Both the position numbers and the translations under genes were made by a program. A stretch of 64,000 nucleotides of DNA. It comes from Sphingobacterium sp. UBA7855. GTDB taxonomy: Bacteria > Bacteroidota > Bacteroidia > Sphingobacteriales > Sphingobacteriaceae. A model generated the notes under the pieces. The model worked only from the letters and a program-made list of their open reading frames with translations, had not been told where the DNA came from and made no database searches. Of this stretch, positions 36,706 through 45,528 are shown in pieces. Location of the stretch: NCBI GenBank assembly GCA_002500745.1, contig DLST01000020.1:305210-369209 (forward strand), read 5' to 3'. Numbering within the stretch: the stretch's first letter is position 1; each line of letters starts with the position of its first letter.

Positions 36706-37809
36706 ATGAAACACTTCATCATACTCCTTACGATAGCCTTTGGTCTATTTCTAATTGTTAAGGTGTGTTTTTCGCAAAAGGGGAATGATTTAAAATCGAC
36801 AAAACAAAAAACTATGAATACTATAAATCAAATAGATCACGTAATTTATTTCGCCGGAGGTTGTTTTTGGGGAACCGAACATTTTTTTAAACAAGTTCGT
36901 GGCGTTACCGCAACCGAGGTTGGCTATGCCAACGGAAATCTTAAAAACCCTTCTTATACACAAGTGTCCAGTGGAACGACTGGCTTTACTGAAACCGTTA
37001 AGGTGAGCTACGATCCTCAAATCGTAGATCTCAACCTTCTAATCGACCTATTCTTCAAAACGATCGATCCCACTTCACTGAATAAACAGGGTAATGACAT
37101 CGGTACACAATATCGCACCGGTATATATTATACCAATACAAGTGACGCGATAATGATCAAAGAACGAGTAGCTGCACTGGCAAGTCAGTATTCAAGAAAA
37201 ATAGTCGTAGAAGTAGAGCCTTTACAAAATTTTTATGATGCTGAAGCCTACCATCAAAAATATCTGGACAAAAACCCCGGCGGTTACTGCCATATAAGCC
37301 CAGATTTATTTGAGCTGGCTCGCCAAGCAAATCCGCAAAAAGCAATTCAGGAAAACGAAGGATCCTACAAAAAAGCAGATAAAGAGACGCTAAAGAAAGT
37401 ACTTACACCGTTACAATATAATGTTACACAAAATGCCGCTACTGAACGCGCATTTGATAATGAATATAATGACGAATTTAGAGAAGGTATCTATGTAGAT
37501 ATCACCACGGGAGAACCTTTATTTGTTTCTACTGATAAATTTGAATCTGGATGTGGATGGCCGAGCTTTTCCAAACCAATCAGTGATAGTGTAATTGACG
37601 AACTATCTGACAACTCCTACGGAATGCGCAGAACAGAGGTACGTAGCAAGACGGGAGATGCACATCTTGGACACGTTTTCGATGATGGTCCGGCTGATAA
37701 AGGAGGATTGAGATATTGTATAAACAGTGCTTCACTCCGATTTATTCCAAAAGATAATATGAAAGAACAAGGTTACGAGAAATATCTGCCACTGCTGGTA
37801 AAAAAATAG
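36706..37809 (+). CDS. msrAB: Peptide methionine sulfoxide reductase MsrA-MsrB fusion
   Basis: The 367-residue protein has an N-terminal signal peptide or anchor ([24 protein letters not shown]). MsrA (about 46-200) has the catalytic Cys53 in GGCFWG; MsrB (about 230-367) has its catalytic Cys338 in [11 protein letters not shown]. The MsrB half lacks the CxxC zinc pairs ([11 protein letters not shown] in their place), which is the zinc-free form. The two domains reduce S- and R-methionine sulfoxide in exported proteins. It therefore acts in the periplasm or on the surface, protecting envelope proteins from oxidation. Its TAG stop is inside a terminator stem. Confidence 0.96.
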   Translation: MKHFIILLTIAFGLFLIVKVCFSQKGNDLKSTKQKTMNTINQIDHVIYFAGGCFWGTEHFFKQVRGVTATEVGYANGNLKNPSYTQVSSGTTGFTETVKVSYDPQIVDLNLLIDLFFKTIDPTSLNKQGNDIGTQYRTGIYYTNTSDAIMIKERVAALASQYSRKIVVEVEPLQNFYDAEAYHQKYLDKNPGGYCHISPDLFELARQANPQKAIQENEGSYKKADKETLKKVLTPLQYNVTQNAATERAFDNEYNDEFREGIYVDITTGEPLFVSTDKFESGCGWPSFSKPISDSVIDELSDNSYGMRRTEVRSKTGDAHLGHVFDDGPADKGGLRYCINSASLRFIPKDNMKEQGYEKYLPLLVKK

Positions 37810-37849
37810 TTTAATAGCGCCTCATAAAGAGGCACTATTAAACTATTTT
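37803..37849. terminator. Terminator overlapping the MsrAB stop codon
   Basis: TAGTTTAATAG (37807-37817) pairs with CTATTAAACTA (37835-37845), and GCCTC (37819-37823) with GAGGC (37829-37833), with one C-A mismatch and a 5-nt loop. The flanking A4/T4 extend the stem. The stem contains the TAG stop (37807-37809). Confidence 0.85.
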
Positions 37850-37872
37850 AGAGATCACATTTCCATACATCA

Positions 37873-38628
37873 CTACAATAACCGACTGTTCAGTGCAATG
37901 ACAAGTGCCTCATTCATATTACTTACCCCGAGCTTTTCGAATAATTTCCGCCGGTGAAATTTCACCGTATCGATAGAAACAAAAATTCGTTCGGATGTTT
38001 CCTGAATACTGAGTCCACGATGATAAAAGCGCAATATCTCTATTTCGCGCGCTGTAAGATTTATTTTATTTCGGGATATCCATTTTCCTGTCAACAGATC
38101 AAGTTCCCATAGTAAATCAGCATGAAGTTTTTCGATCACTACATTACCTGAAGAAATATTGGTGGATAAAGAAACGATACAAATGGCTTTCCATATTTTC
38201 CCTTCTTCTGTTAAAAAAACAGGCGTCAACTTGTGATTAATTAAAACCGGTCTATTTGGAGCATGTTGTATTTGAAAATCGTATGATATAACGTATGATT
38301 TCCGCTCTTCAAGTGGTAGCTTTTCGTAAAAGCTAAATCCAGCTTCGTTGATATCAATAAGCATCTGAAAATCATCAGCAGGAACATATTTCTCATAAAA
38401 AGCATATCCCATTTCCATCACCTGCTTAGCGGTCAAACCAGCTAAAAAAAGAGGATTATCAGAAACGTATTCAAAGCTTTTACTTTGATAATCTATCAGG
38501 TAAATACTTTGATAGGTGATCCGCGATAAAGCTTTTACAAACTCAAGATAGTCATGGGTCTGTAAGATATCCTTTTCCGAAAGACGATCGAGTGTGTTTT
38601 TTTTCGAAAATAGCGCATTATAATCCAT
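37873..38628 (-). CDS. LuxR-family transcriptional regulator with PAS-like sensor
   Basis: The 251-residue protein has an N-terminal PAS-like region (residues about 25-175, with YQSIYLIDYQSKSFEYVSDNPLF) and a C-terminal LuxR/GerE helix-turn-helix (LTAREIEILRFYHRGLSIQETSERI, then VSIDTVKFHRRKLFEKLGVSN). It has no receiver Asp, so it is not a classic response regulator; a small-molecule or redox signal may be sensed by the PAS domain. I take the ATG at 38628; the frame extends to TTG at 38640. It lies downstream of an aldo/keto reductase on the same strand, separated by a terminator, so it is probably transcribed alone. Confidence 0.85.
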   Translation of the reverse strand: MDYNALFSKKNTLDRLSEKDILQTHDYLEFVKALSRITYQSIYLIDYQSKSFEYVSDNPLFLAGLTAKQVMEMGYAFYEKYVPADDFQMLIDINEAGFSFYEKLPLEERKSYVISYDFQIQHAPNRPVLINHKLTPVFLTEEGKIWKAICIVSLSTNISSGNVVIEKLHADLLWELDLLTGKWISRNKINLTAREIEILRFYHRGLSIQETSERIFVSIDTVKFHRRKLFEKLGVSNMNEALVIALNSRLL

Positions 38629-38752
38629 AACAAAAATCAAAAAACGAAGTTAAATAAAACTATAGTCAGTTATACCGTTTATTCAAACAAAGTGCAATAT
38701 GTTTGGAAAATAAGCTGCTCTATTCATGTTTTGCAATCCCAGTCAAAAGACT

Positions 38753-38782
38753 AAAAAAATCTCCACGGATAATGGAGATTTT
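38753..38782 (-). terminator. Terminator of the aldo/keto reductase gene
   Basis: AAATCTCCA (38757-38765) pairs with TGGAGATTT (38773-38781) around a 7-nt loop. On the minus strand the stem is followed by T7. It ends transcription before the LuxR gene. Confidence 0.85.
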
Positions 38783-38830
38783 AATGGATTACTTGGAAAC
38801 TAAAGGCGATCATAAAAGATAAGCCACATG

Positions 38831-39775
38831 TTATTTACTTACTTCATTCAACAATTGAATATCTTCTGTATCCAATTTGAGCGTTGGAGCAGCAAATAAT
38901 GTTTCCAATTGGGACGCACTTGTTGCACTTACGATTGGTGCCGTGATCAGCGGTTTGGCCAACAACCAGGCTAATGCAACGGTAGCCTGCTTTACGCCAT
39001 GTTTGTCGGCAATCGAATCTAAGGCTTTAAGGACAGCTTTTCCCTTATTGTCGAAATACTTCTTTATCCCACCGCCGCGAGTAGTGTTGTCGAAGTCGGC
39101 TTCAGTTCGGTATTTACCAGTCAAAAAACCAGCCGCAAGTGACCAATAGGGAAATACACTTAAACCATACTTTTCAACCAATGGGGCATAATCAGCTTCG
39201 AAACCTGATCTTTCAACGAGATTGTAATGTGGTTGCAGTGCCACATATTTTGGCAAACCATTCTTCTCGGCAGCATCAAAGCTTTCAATCAATCTTGTTG
39301 GCGACAAATTAGAAGCTGCAATATAGCGAATCTTACCTGCTTTAATTAGTTCATCATAAGCCGATAGTGTCTCTTCCACTGGTGTTACCTTATCATCAAA
39401 ATGCGTGTAGTACAAATCAATATGATCTACTCCCAATCGTCTCAACGAATCATCAGCAGATTTTAAAATATGTTTTTTTGAAATATCGTAACCATGCTCC
39501 CGAGTTTCTGAGCCAACTTTTGTAGCAATTACTATTTCCTGTCGATTGCCGCGGCTCTTCAACCATTTACCAATTATTTCCTCGGATTGCCCTCCTATGC
39601 CATTTACCCACCACGAATACGTATCCGCCGTATCAATAAAATTAAATCCTGCACCTGCAAATTGGTCTAAAATCTCAAACGACTGCTGTTCGTCCAACGT
39701 CCATCCAAAAACATTTCCGCCAAAATTTAGAGGTGCTATCTGCAAATCTGTGTGTTGTATTTCTATCTTTTTCAT
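38831..39775 (-). CDS. Aldo/keto reductase
   Basis: The 314-residue NADPH-dependent TIM-barrel enzyme carries the complete catalytic tetrad: Asp51 and Tyr in FIDTADTYSW, Lys86 in ATKVGSE and His125 in YYTHFDD. The C-terminal coenzyme segment is PIVSATSASQLETLFAA. It reduces aldehydes and ketones; the substrate is not evident. It resembles the YajO/Tas-like AKR group. Two oxidoreductases in a row (this and the zinc alcohol dehydrogenase beyond 40130) suggest an aldehyde-detoxification region, but they are separate transcripts. Confidence 0.92.
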   Translation of the reverse strand: MKKIEIQHTDLQIAPLNFGGNVFGWTLDEQQSFEILDQFAGAGFNFIDTADTYSWWVNGIGGQSEEIIGKWLKSRGNRQEIVIATKVGSETREHGYDISKKHILKSADDSLRRLGVDHIDLYYTHFDDKVTPVEETLSAYDELIKAGKIRYIAASNLSPTRLIESFDAAEKNGLPKYVALQPHYNLVERSGFEADYAPLVEKYGLSVFPYWSLAAGFLTGKYRTEADFDNTTRGGGIKKYFDNKGKAVLKALDSIADKHGVKQATVALAWLLAKPLITAPIVSATSASQLETLFAAPTLKLDTEDIQLLNEVSK

Positions 39776-39918
39776 TTAATTTATGTATTGTTCCATTTTA
39801 AAAAAAAACTGGATCACACCGCTGTGTAGACATTAAAGTTACATTATTAGAAGCGTGCTAGCGCAAACACCTGTCACATAAAATTGTCATAAAACGAATT
39901 CAGAAAACGTAATATTGC

Positions 39919-40089
39919 ATGAGCAAAATAATCGTTCAAAGCATTATAAATAGGATAATTCCGGGAGAAAAATCTAAGGCTCTATGGTTTAAGAACAAAT
40001 CAAGCGGCGAAGCTCCAATTAAGCATCTGGATCAATACTGTAGCGGAAAACGAACATTTGCAGGTGAAGGAGTAACGAATGATGGGTAG
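39919..40089 (+). CDS. Possible small protein, 56 residues
   Basis: An ATG-initiated frame from 39919 to TAG 40089 encodes 56 residues (starts MSKIIVQSIINRIIPGEKSK, contains GEAPIKHLDQYC and ends TFAGEGVTNDG). It lies in the 354-bp spacer between two minus-strand genes. Support is contextual: a TAATATTG box, one base off TAnnTTTG, ends directly before the ATG, and the hairpin just after the stop also has a T-run on the plus strand, as a plus-strand transcript would need. I do not recognise the protein and it may not be translated. Confidence 0.4.
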   Translation: MSKIIVQSIINRIIPGEKSKALWFKNKSSGEAPIKHLDQYCSGKRTFAGEGVTNDG

Positions 40090-40090
40090 A

Positions 40091-40125
40091 AAAAAGGGTC
40101 ACTCTATTTCGAGTCGACCCTTTTA
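40091..40125. terminator. Bidirectional terminator before the alcohol dehydrogenase gene
   Basis: AAAAGGGTC (40092-40100) and ACTC pair with GAGT and GACCCTTTT (up to 40124), with one bulged C and a 6-nt loop. The plus strand is followed by TTTTATATATT and the minus strand by T6, so it works both ways. Confidence 0.9.
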
Positions 40126-40129
40126 TATA

Positions 40130-41185
40130 TTACTTTTCGATGGATGACATATCGATTACAAATCGATATTTAACATCACTGTCCAATACCCTTTGGTAAG
40201 CCTCATTGACATAATCAATATTGATCATTTCTGTCTCAGGCAGAATATTGTGCGCTGCGCAAAAATCAAGCATATCCTGAGTTTCTTGTATACCTCCAAT
40301 ACTGGACGCCGTTAGGACCTTATTCCCCCCCATAATGGACCGGCCATTAATCTCCATCGGAGCAGCTGGAATTCCGACACAAATGTAAACCCCTTTTGTT
40401 TTTAACAGTGCTAAATAGAGGTTGTAATCATGGGGAGCCGATACTGTATCAATAATGAAATCAAAATACGATGAAAACTCGTCGATCTCATTAGACTCAT
40501 GCGTATTTAAAAACTTATGCGCGCCAAGCAAAGTCGCATCGTCTTTTTTACGTGGCGAATGACTAATCATGGTAACTTCTGCCCCCATCGCTACCGCAAT
40601 TTTAACAGCCATATGCCCTAATCCACCTAGCCCCAATACACCAACTTTATGACCTTTGCTGACATTCCATCTTTTTAATGGAGAATACGTTGTAATCCCA
40701 GCGCAAAGCAGTGGGGCAACCTTTTTAATATCCAATGATTCTGGCACATGAAGCACAAAATTTGCGTCCGCTACGATATTATTGCTGTAGCCGCCAAAGG
40801 TATAGCTGTGATCATGCATCACATCTTTGCTATTATAGGTCCAGACGGTCTTCTTTTCAGAACAGAACTGCTGTTGATCTGCTTTACAGTTTTCGCAAGT
40901 ACCGCACGAGGCAACCATACAGCCTACACCTGCAAGATCACCTTTCTTAAATTTTGTCACGTCAGCACCAACTGCACTAATGCGGCCGACAATCTCATGC
41001 CCTGGTACAATCGGGTAGTGTGTACCACCCCACTCATCATGTACTTGATGAATATCTGAATGACAGATGCCACTATACAAGATATCTATTAATACATCGT
41101 TTGCACCCAGCTCTCTCCTTTCAAATTCCCAGTATTCAAGTGGAGAATTACTGTCTTTTGCCGCATAACCTTTCGATTTAATCAT
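40130..41185 (-). CDS. Zinc-dependent NAD(P) alcohol dehydrogenase (YahK/cinnamyl-alcohol type)
   Basis: The 351-residue medium-chain dehydrogenase has the catalytic zinc ligands in SGICHSDIHQVHDEW and PGHEIVG, plus the structural-zinc cluster CGTCENCKADQQQFC. The Rossmann motif is GVLGLGGLGHMAVK, and the DDATLLGAHKFLNTH segment follows the coenzyme loop. It resembles the YahK/CAD aldehyde reductases, which prefer NADPH and reduce a broad set of aldehydes to alcohols. ATG 41185 gives the normal N-terminus; an 8-residue extension to 41209 is rejected. The gene is single, ending at a bidirectional terminator. Confidence 0.94.
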   Translation of the reverse strand: MIKSKGYAAKDSNSPLEYWEFERRELGANDVLIDILYSGICHSDIHQVHDEWGGTHYPIVPGHEIVGRISAVGADVTKFKKGDLAGVGCMVASCGTCENCKADQQQFCSEKKTVWTYNSKDVMHDHSYTFGGYSNNIVADANFVLHVPESLDIKKVAPLLCAGITTYSPLKRWNVSKGHKVGVLGLGGLGHMAVKIAVAMGAEVTMISHSPRKKDDATLLGAHKFLNTHESNEIDEFSSYFDFIIDTVSAPHDYNLYLALLKTKGVYICVGIPAAPMEINGRSIMGGNKVLTASSIGGIQETQDMLDFCAAHNILPETEMINIDYVNEAYQRVLDSDVKYRFVIDMSSIEK

Positions 41186-41354
41186 ATTATCTTTTTTTAT
41201 AGACCACATTTGGATACGAAAATGACTTCTATCCTCATTTTAACTTGTGTAAAGTTAATAGGTATTGTTGATGAATGAGGAAGTCGAATCGGAATATTGA
41301 CATTCGACAAACAAAAAAGCAAGTTTCAACATATAGATTATGCATAGTACAGTG

Positions 41355-41362
41355 TATATTTG
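41355..41362 (+). promoter_or_regulatory. -7 box for the YceI gene
   Basis: TATATTTG, an exact TAnnTTTG match 20 bp upstream of the ATG at 41383. A -33 TTG is not in register. Confidence 0.5.
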
Positions 41363-41382
41363 AGTACATATAAATCATTCCA

Positions 41383-41949
41383 ATGAAAAGAATCAATTTA
41401 ACGCTGGCTCTTCTTTGCTTTACAGCGATGGCTTTTGCACAAAAAATCAATTATAAGGTGAATACCGAATCCTCGAAAATCAAATGGAGCGCCAAAAAGG
41501 TCGTCGGTGGACATGTAGGCGTTATAAATCTACAAGATGGTAGTATACAGACCGATAAAGGAAAAATCATAGCCGGTAGCTTTACAATAGATATGAATTC
41601 CATGGCGTGTACTGATGCGCCCAAATTGACGGATCATTTAAAAAATGAAGATTTTTTTAATGTCCCGAGCTATCCCACTGCGAAATTTGTCATCAGTAAA
41701 GTTGACAACAGCAAAGCAAACCCAATCATAACAGGTAATCTTACAATTAAGAATAAAACAAAATCAATATCATTTCCTGCGAAAGTCACCACTTCGGTAG
41801 ATGGTCTAGCTGCAGAAGCTGTCGGCGTAAAAGTCAATCGTTTGGATTTTGATATACAGTACCGTTCTGCGAGTTTCTTCTCTGACTTAGGCAACCGCGC
41901 TATAAACGATGAGTTCACATTGGATATACAGATTAAGGGAACAAAATAG
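41383..41949 (+). CDS. YceI-like periplasmic protein
   Basis: The 188-residue protein has a signal peptide (MKRINLTLALLCFTAMAFAQ). The rest is the lipocalin-like beta barrel of YceI (PF04264): KINYKVNTESSKIKWSAKKVVGGHVGVINLQDGSI, SFTIDMNSMACTD, HLKNEDFFNVPSYPTAKFVIS and a C-terminal DEFTLDIQIKG. YceI proteins bind polyisoprenoids or similar amphiphiles in the periplasm. No partner gene (cytochrome b561 or prenyltransferase) is adjacent. It is monocistronic. Confidence 0.92.
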   Translation: MKRINLTLALLCFTAMAFAQKINYKVNTESSKIKWSAKKVVGGHVGVINLQDGSIQTDKGKIIAGSFTIDMNSMACTDAPKLTDHLKNEDFFNVPSYPTAKFVISKVDNSKANPIITGNLTIKNKTKSISFPAKVTTSVDGLAAEAVGVKVNRLDFDIQYRSASFFSDLGNRAINDEFTLDIQIKGTK

Positions 41950-42125
41950 CTCATGCATTGGAGCGAATCAATAAACTACTGCTAATAAGACTCTTTCCAG
42001 TCTCCAAGTGTACTAAAATTTGATTGTTAATATTTTTCAACTGTATGTAACGTGAATTCTATTAAATTAGATTTGTTTCAAATTACACATAACATACCTG
42101 AAAATTAACGAAAGTGAAGTTTTAG

Positions 42126-42154
42126 ATTTATCTTTAAAATTCCTAAAGATAAAT
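42126..42154. repeat. 11-bp perfect inverted repeat upstream of an unknown gene
   Basis: ATTTATCTTTA (42126-42136) pairs perfectly with TAAAGATAAAT (42144-42154) around a 7-nt loop. It ends 14 bp before the ATG at 42169 and just before the purine-rich AAAGGA (42160-42165), so it could bind a regulator or fold in the leader RNA. Confidence 0.75.
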
Positions 42155-42168
42155 TATACAAAGGATTT

Positions 42169-42753
42169 ATGGAGAAAATAAAAACTTTTCAACAGCACGA
42201 GCTTAATAGAATTAGAAAAAATTGGAGTAATAGTGGCCTTGCATTTGAGAAGTTAGGAAGATCTTCTAATATATCGGATTACTCCGACCGAGAGATCAAT
42301 GAGATGTTGTTAGGGATATATAAAGACAGTAAACATCTTATGGTTGATGAAGGGTATTTTATTGATGTTTCAAAGGTACAGAAAGCCAGTTGCACTTTAG
42401 TGGATGTCTCCTACGCTAGACGCATTAAACCAGACCCCAAAAGTGACCTTAAACTTCAGGACATCCGTAATTTCTATATTGAGGATTATTTTGTCGACAC
42501 AAAAGAAATATTTTCTGGTAAACATAAACACAAGATAACCGGTTATTTGAAAAAAATCGGTGGTATCAGCTTGGGGAAAGGTCAATACAATAAATTGTAT
42601 TCTATTCCGAATGATTTTAAAACCTTTTTCGGTAACGCGCCCGCAGATTTATTCTACCCCATACAACGCTATGTAAATGGACTATTCTTTGACGACGATT
42701 ATAGAATTTCAGATTTTGAAGTCATCAGCAATATTTCTATGAGTAAGATATGA
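42169..42753 (+). CDS. Hypothetical protein, 194 residues
   Basis: The protein has no signal peptide or membrane helix. It looks helical at the N-terminus (EKIKTFQQHELNRIRKNWSNSGLAFEKLG) and mixed beta/alpha later, with charged clusters (RRIKPDPKSDLKLQD, KHKHKITGYLKKIGG) and a final FFDDDYRISDFEVI segment. I do not recognise the family. Support for a real gene: an ATG with a good AAAGGA site 4 bp upstream, no overlap with other genes, and a striking inverted repeat just upstream. It stands alone between YceI and a convergent phosphoesterase. Base composition is somewhat more A-rich than its neighbours. Confidence 0.75.
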   Translation: MEKIKTFQQHELNRIRKNWSNSGLAFEKLGRSSNISDYSDREINEMLLGIYKDSKHLMVDEGYFIDVSKVQKASCTLVDVSYARRIKPDPKSDLKLQDIRNFYIEDYFVDTKEIFSGKHKHKITGYLKKIGGISLGKGQYNKLYSIPNDFKTFFGNAPADLFYPIQRYVNGLFFDDDYRISDFEVISNISMSKI

Positions 42754-42803
42754 GCCAATTAGAACGTATAAATTATTCGAGTTTTTTTGACTGTTTCTTG
42801 CGT

Positions 42804-43985
42804 CTAATCGCTTTTCCTCAAAGTAACAACAGTGATTTCAGGCCATACTCCTATTCGCCCTCGTAAACCGTGAAAGCCAAATCCACGATTGACGTAAAGA
42901 TATTTTCCATGTTTTTGATACAGCCCTGCCCATTGTTTGTAAAAATATTGAATTGGGCTCCATTTAAATCCAAATAATTCGATCCCAAACTGCATACCAT
43001 GTGTATGACCAGCGAGGGTTAAATGTACATGCTGATCGTGACCCAAGGTAACATGATCCCAATGGGAAGGATCATGAGACATCAAAATTTTGAAAGTATC
43101 CTTGTTCAAACCAATGGTAGCCTTAGCAAGATCGCCATACTGATGGAATCCACCTTTGCCCCAATTTTCAACACCGATTAAAGAAATACGATCTCCTTGC
43201 TTTTCAATTGCTATTGATTCATTCAGTAATAATTTAAATCCCATTTCATGGTGAATCTTCTTAAGTCTATTCAGGTTTGCGATTTTTGATTCGACACTAT
43301 CCCATTGCACATAATCCCCATAATCGTGATTTCCAAGAACTGAAAACTTGCCGAACGGAGCTTGCAAGCGATTAAATTCTGAAACCCATGGCTCCATTTC
43401 AGAAGCCCTATTATTGACCAAATCGCCAGTAAATAATACAAGATCACTGTTCTGAGCATTTGCTAAATCAATACCTTTACGCACTCTTCTCCTATCAGAT
43501 AAACTCCCAGAATGGATATCTGACAGTTGCGTAATTTTAAAGCCGTTAAACGCCTCGGGGAGATCTGGAAAACTCACAACTTCTTCTCGTACTCTATAAA
43601 AATAACGACCTCTCGTTAGCCCGAAAAAAATAATCAGTAGCATAAGTACCGAAATGAGTAGGACAATCTCGCTCAAAAGAATACTACGCGGCGGATAAGA
43701 GCGGAAAATGCGCGTAAGATCTTCGAGGAGTAAAAATGGAATAGCGATCAATTTAGGTATATAAACAATCAAAAATGCCGTAACCAAACTGGTCGCTGAC
43801 CGCTGGATTTCATGACCTGCCTTCCGCAAGAAAAATAAAGCGAAAACTCCCACAAGCAACAATAAATCCAAACACCAATATATACTCTGAAAAACTGAAC
43901 TTTTAGCAACGGTAATGAAAGCCTGAAAAAAATAGAAATCCCCTAAAATAAATAGGAATAAAATGAATAGAAGTCTTTTTGCCAT
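42804..43985 (-). CDS. Membrane-anchored metallophosphoesterase
   Basis: The 393-residue protein has four N-terminal transmembrane helices (about 5-125) and a calcineurin-like domain (about 150-390). Metal sites are clear: LSDIHSGS, FTGDLVNN, GNHDYGD, a His in SHDPSHWDH, and GHTHGMQ. It resembles YkoQ/YaeI-like integral-membrane phosphoesterases of Bacteroidota; YaeI-type enzymes act on phospholipids such as lysophosphatidate-type compounds, and LpxH is a distant relative. The actual substrate is unknown. The active site probably faces the periplasm or the cytoplasm depending on helix number, which I cannot settle. Confidence 0.88.
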   Translation of the reverse strand: MAKRLLFILFLFILGDFYFFQAFITVAKSSVFQSIYWCLDLLLLVGVFALFFLRKAGHEIQRSATSLVTAFLIVYIPKLIAIPFLLLEDLTRIFRSYPPRSILLSEIVLLISVLMLLIIFFGLTRGRYFYRVREEVVSFPDLPEAFNGFKITQLSDIHSGSLSDRRRVRKGIDLANAQNSDLVLFTGDLVNNRASEMEPWVSEFNRLQAPFGKFSVLGNHDYGDYVQWDSVESKIANLNRLKKIHHEMGFKLLLNESIAIEKQGDRISLIGVENWGKGGFHQYGDLAKATIGLNKDTFKILMSHDPSHWDHVTLGHDQHVHLTLAGHTHGMQFGIELFGFKWSPIQYFYKQWAGLYQKHGKYLYVNRGFGFHGLRGRIGVWPEITVVTLRKSD

Positions 43986-44178
43986 ATGGTACCAAATACA
44001 TATGTTAAACTGCTAATGATATGCCAAAAGATATATCGTTGGATCGCTAGAAGCTTACTTCCGAAATACTGATGTGCTCGTGACAATTGGCTCTATTTCA
44101 ACCCTATTTGATAGTGAAATTTCCTAACATTTATTCAAAACATGACATAATGTCCTAAAGTTATTTTCAAATTGATAA

Positions 44179-45384
44179 TTATTTCAATATACCGACCTTT
44201 TGCATACATGCTCTCATTTTCGTATAAGTCCGCTCAATATCGTCATCTAAACCAATAGAGAATCTGATCAATCCATCTGAAATTCCCATTGTTAAACGTT
44301 CCTGCTCAGGAATTTCGGATGAGGTCGAACGGCCCGAGCAGGAAAATAATGTCTTGTAAAAACCTAAACTTACAGCAAGATATCCTAAATTTTCAGACTG
44401 CATCATCTCCATCAAATCATTAGCTCTTTCAGTCGTTTCAACGTCCACGGTCATTAAACCGCCAAATCCATACGCTTCATGCATTATGCTCTTCATTAAC
44501 TCGTGGTTGGGATGAGATACCAGTCCTGGGTAAGAAACCTTTAATCCATCTTGCTCAAATCGCTCAGCTAAATAAAGCGCGTTATAGCTATGCTGTTTCA
44601 TCCGTATATGAAGCGTGCGTAGATTCTTCAGTATACTCGCCGAGCGTAAGCTGTCCATTGTTGGTCCCAGCAACATACAAGCTCCACTATTGACGTTTTT
44701 AGTTTCGTCGATAAATTCCTGGCTTGCACAATATACACCACCAAGACTATCGCTGCTACCGTTGATAAACTTTGTTAAGCTATGAATCACGATATCTGCG
44801 CCCAAGCGTATCGGTGAAATTGACAAAGGAGAAAAGGTGTTGTCAACAATCAGTTTTAGTTTATACTTTTTACATAGCGTCGATAACCTCCTCAGATCCG
44901 CCACTCGCAACAACGGATTGCTCACACTTTCACAGTACAAAATTTTTGTATTGGGTCTTATCGAATTTTCTAATGCTTCAAAATCATCAATATCCAAGAA
45001 TGTCGTCTCGATTTGGAAAGGTGGGAGAAAATTTTTGAGTAAAGCATACGTTCCCCCATAGATTGTCCTGCTTGAAATAATATGGTCTCCGCTTTTACAG
45101 AGCTGTAAGAGAACCGTAGTTATGGCTCCCATCCCAGAAGATGTCACATTAGCCGCAGCGGTATCTTCCATTTTTGCTAATGCCTTCGCTAAGTATACAT
45201 TCATTGGAGAGGAATGTCTTGAATAAAGATAACAACCTTCTCCATTTCCTTCGAATGTATCTAACATCATTTTAGCGGAAAGAAAGGTATAGGTGGAACT
45301 GTCCGATATTGACGGATTTACACCTCCAAACTCACCAAAATATTGCAAATCTTGAATTTCATTTGCTGCATTAAAATCTTCCAT
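44179..45384 (-). CDS. Methionine-gamma-lyase-like trans-sulfuration PLP enzyme
   Basis: The 401-residue protein belongs to the Cys/Met-metabolism PLP family (PF01053): YSRHSSPMNVYLAKALAKME near the N-terminus, SSGMGAITTVLLQL, the Asp in LIVDNTFSPL and the PLP lysine in HSLTKFINGSSD. The normal GHSD/GHGD after the lysine is GSSD here. Such enzymes eliminate sulfur groups from methionine, cysteine or cystathionine; the exact reaction cannot be read. It is divergent from an Lrp regulator, the layout typical of amino-acid-controlled catabolic genes, so methionine or a related amino acid is the likely inducer. Confidence 0.88.
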   Translation of the reverse strand: MEDFNAANEIQDLQYFGEFGGVNPSISDSSTYTFLSAKMMLDTFEGNGEGCYLYSRHSSPMNVYLAKALAKMEDTAAANVTSSGMGAITTVLLQLCKSGDHIISSRTIYGGTYALLKNFLPPFQIETTFLDIDDFEALENSIRPNTKILYCESVSNPLLRVADLRRLSTLCKKYKLKLIVDNTFSPLSISPIRLGADIVIHSLTKFINGSSDSLGGVYCASQEFIDETKNVNSGACMLLGPTMDSLRSASILKNLRTLHIRMKQHSYNALYLAERFEQDGLKVSYPGLVSHPNHELMKSIMHEAYGFGGLMTVDVETTERANDLMEMMQSENLGYLAVSLGFYKTLFSCSGRSTSSEIPEQERLTMGISDGLIRFSIGLDDDIERTYTKMRACMQKVGILK

Positions 45385-45528
45385 GTTTTTATCTTTAAAA
45401 TTGGGGAATTTTAAATTATATTACAATAAATTATAGCTATATTAGAGTATAATTCTACTATACAAAAAATATTTAGTAAAAAAATCTATTTGATTTAAGA
45501 AAACATCCATTAAACCAAAAATAAATCT
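45385..45528. promoter_or_regulatory. Divergent Lrp-type control region
   Basis: The 144-bp spacer between the PLP enzyme and the Lrp regulator is very AT-rich and holds short palindromes: TATAGCTATA (45432-45441) and TAGA-N7-TCTA (45443-45457). Lrp-family proteins bind such weakly palindromic AT-rich sites and usually control the divergent gene and themselves. No exact -7 box is visible. Confidence 0.4.

Noticed and set aside
40748..41059. 103-codon plus-strand frame inside the zinc alcohol dehydrogenase gene
   Set aside because: It is antisense to the conserved zinc-ligand region of the dehydrogenase and has no domain of its own.
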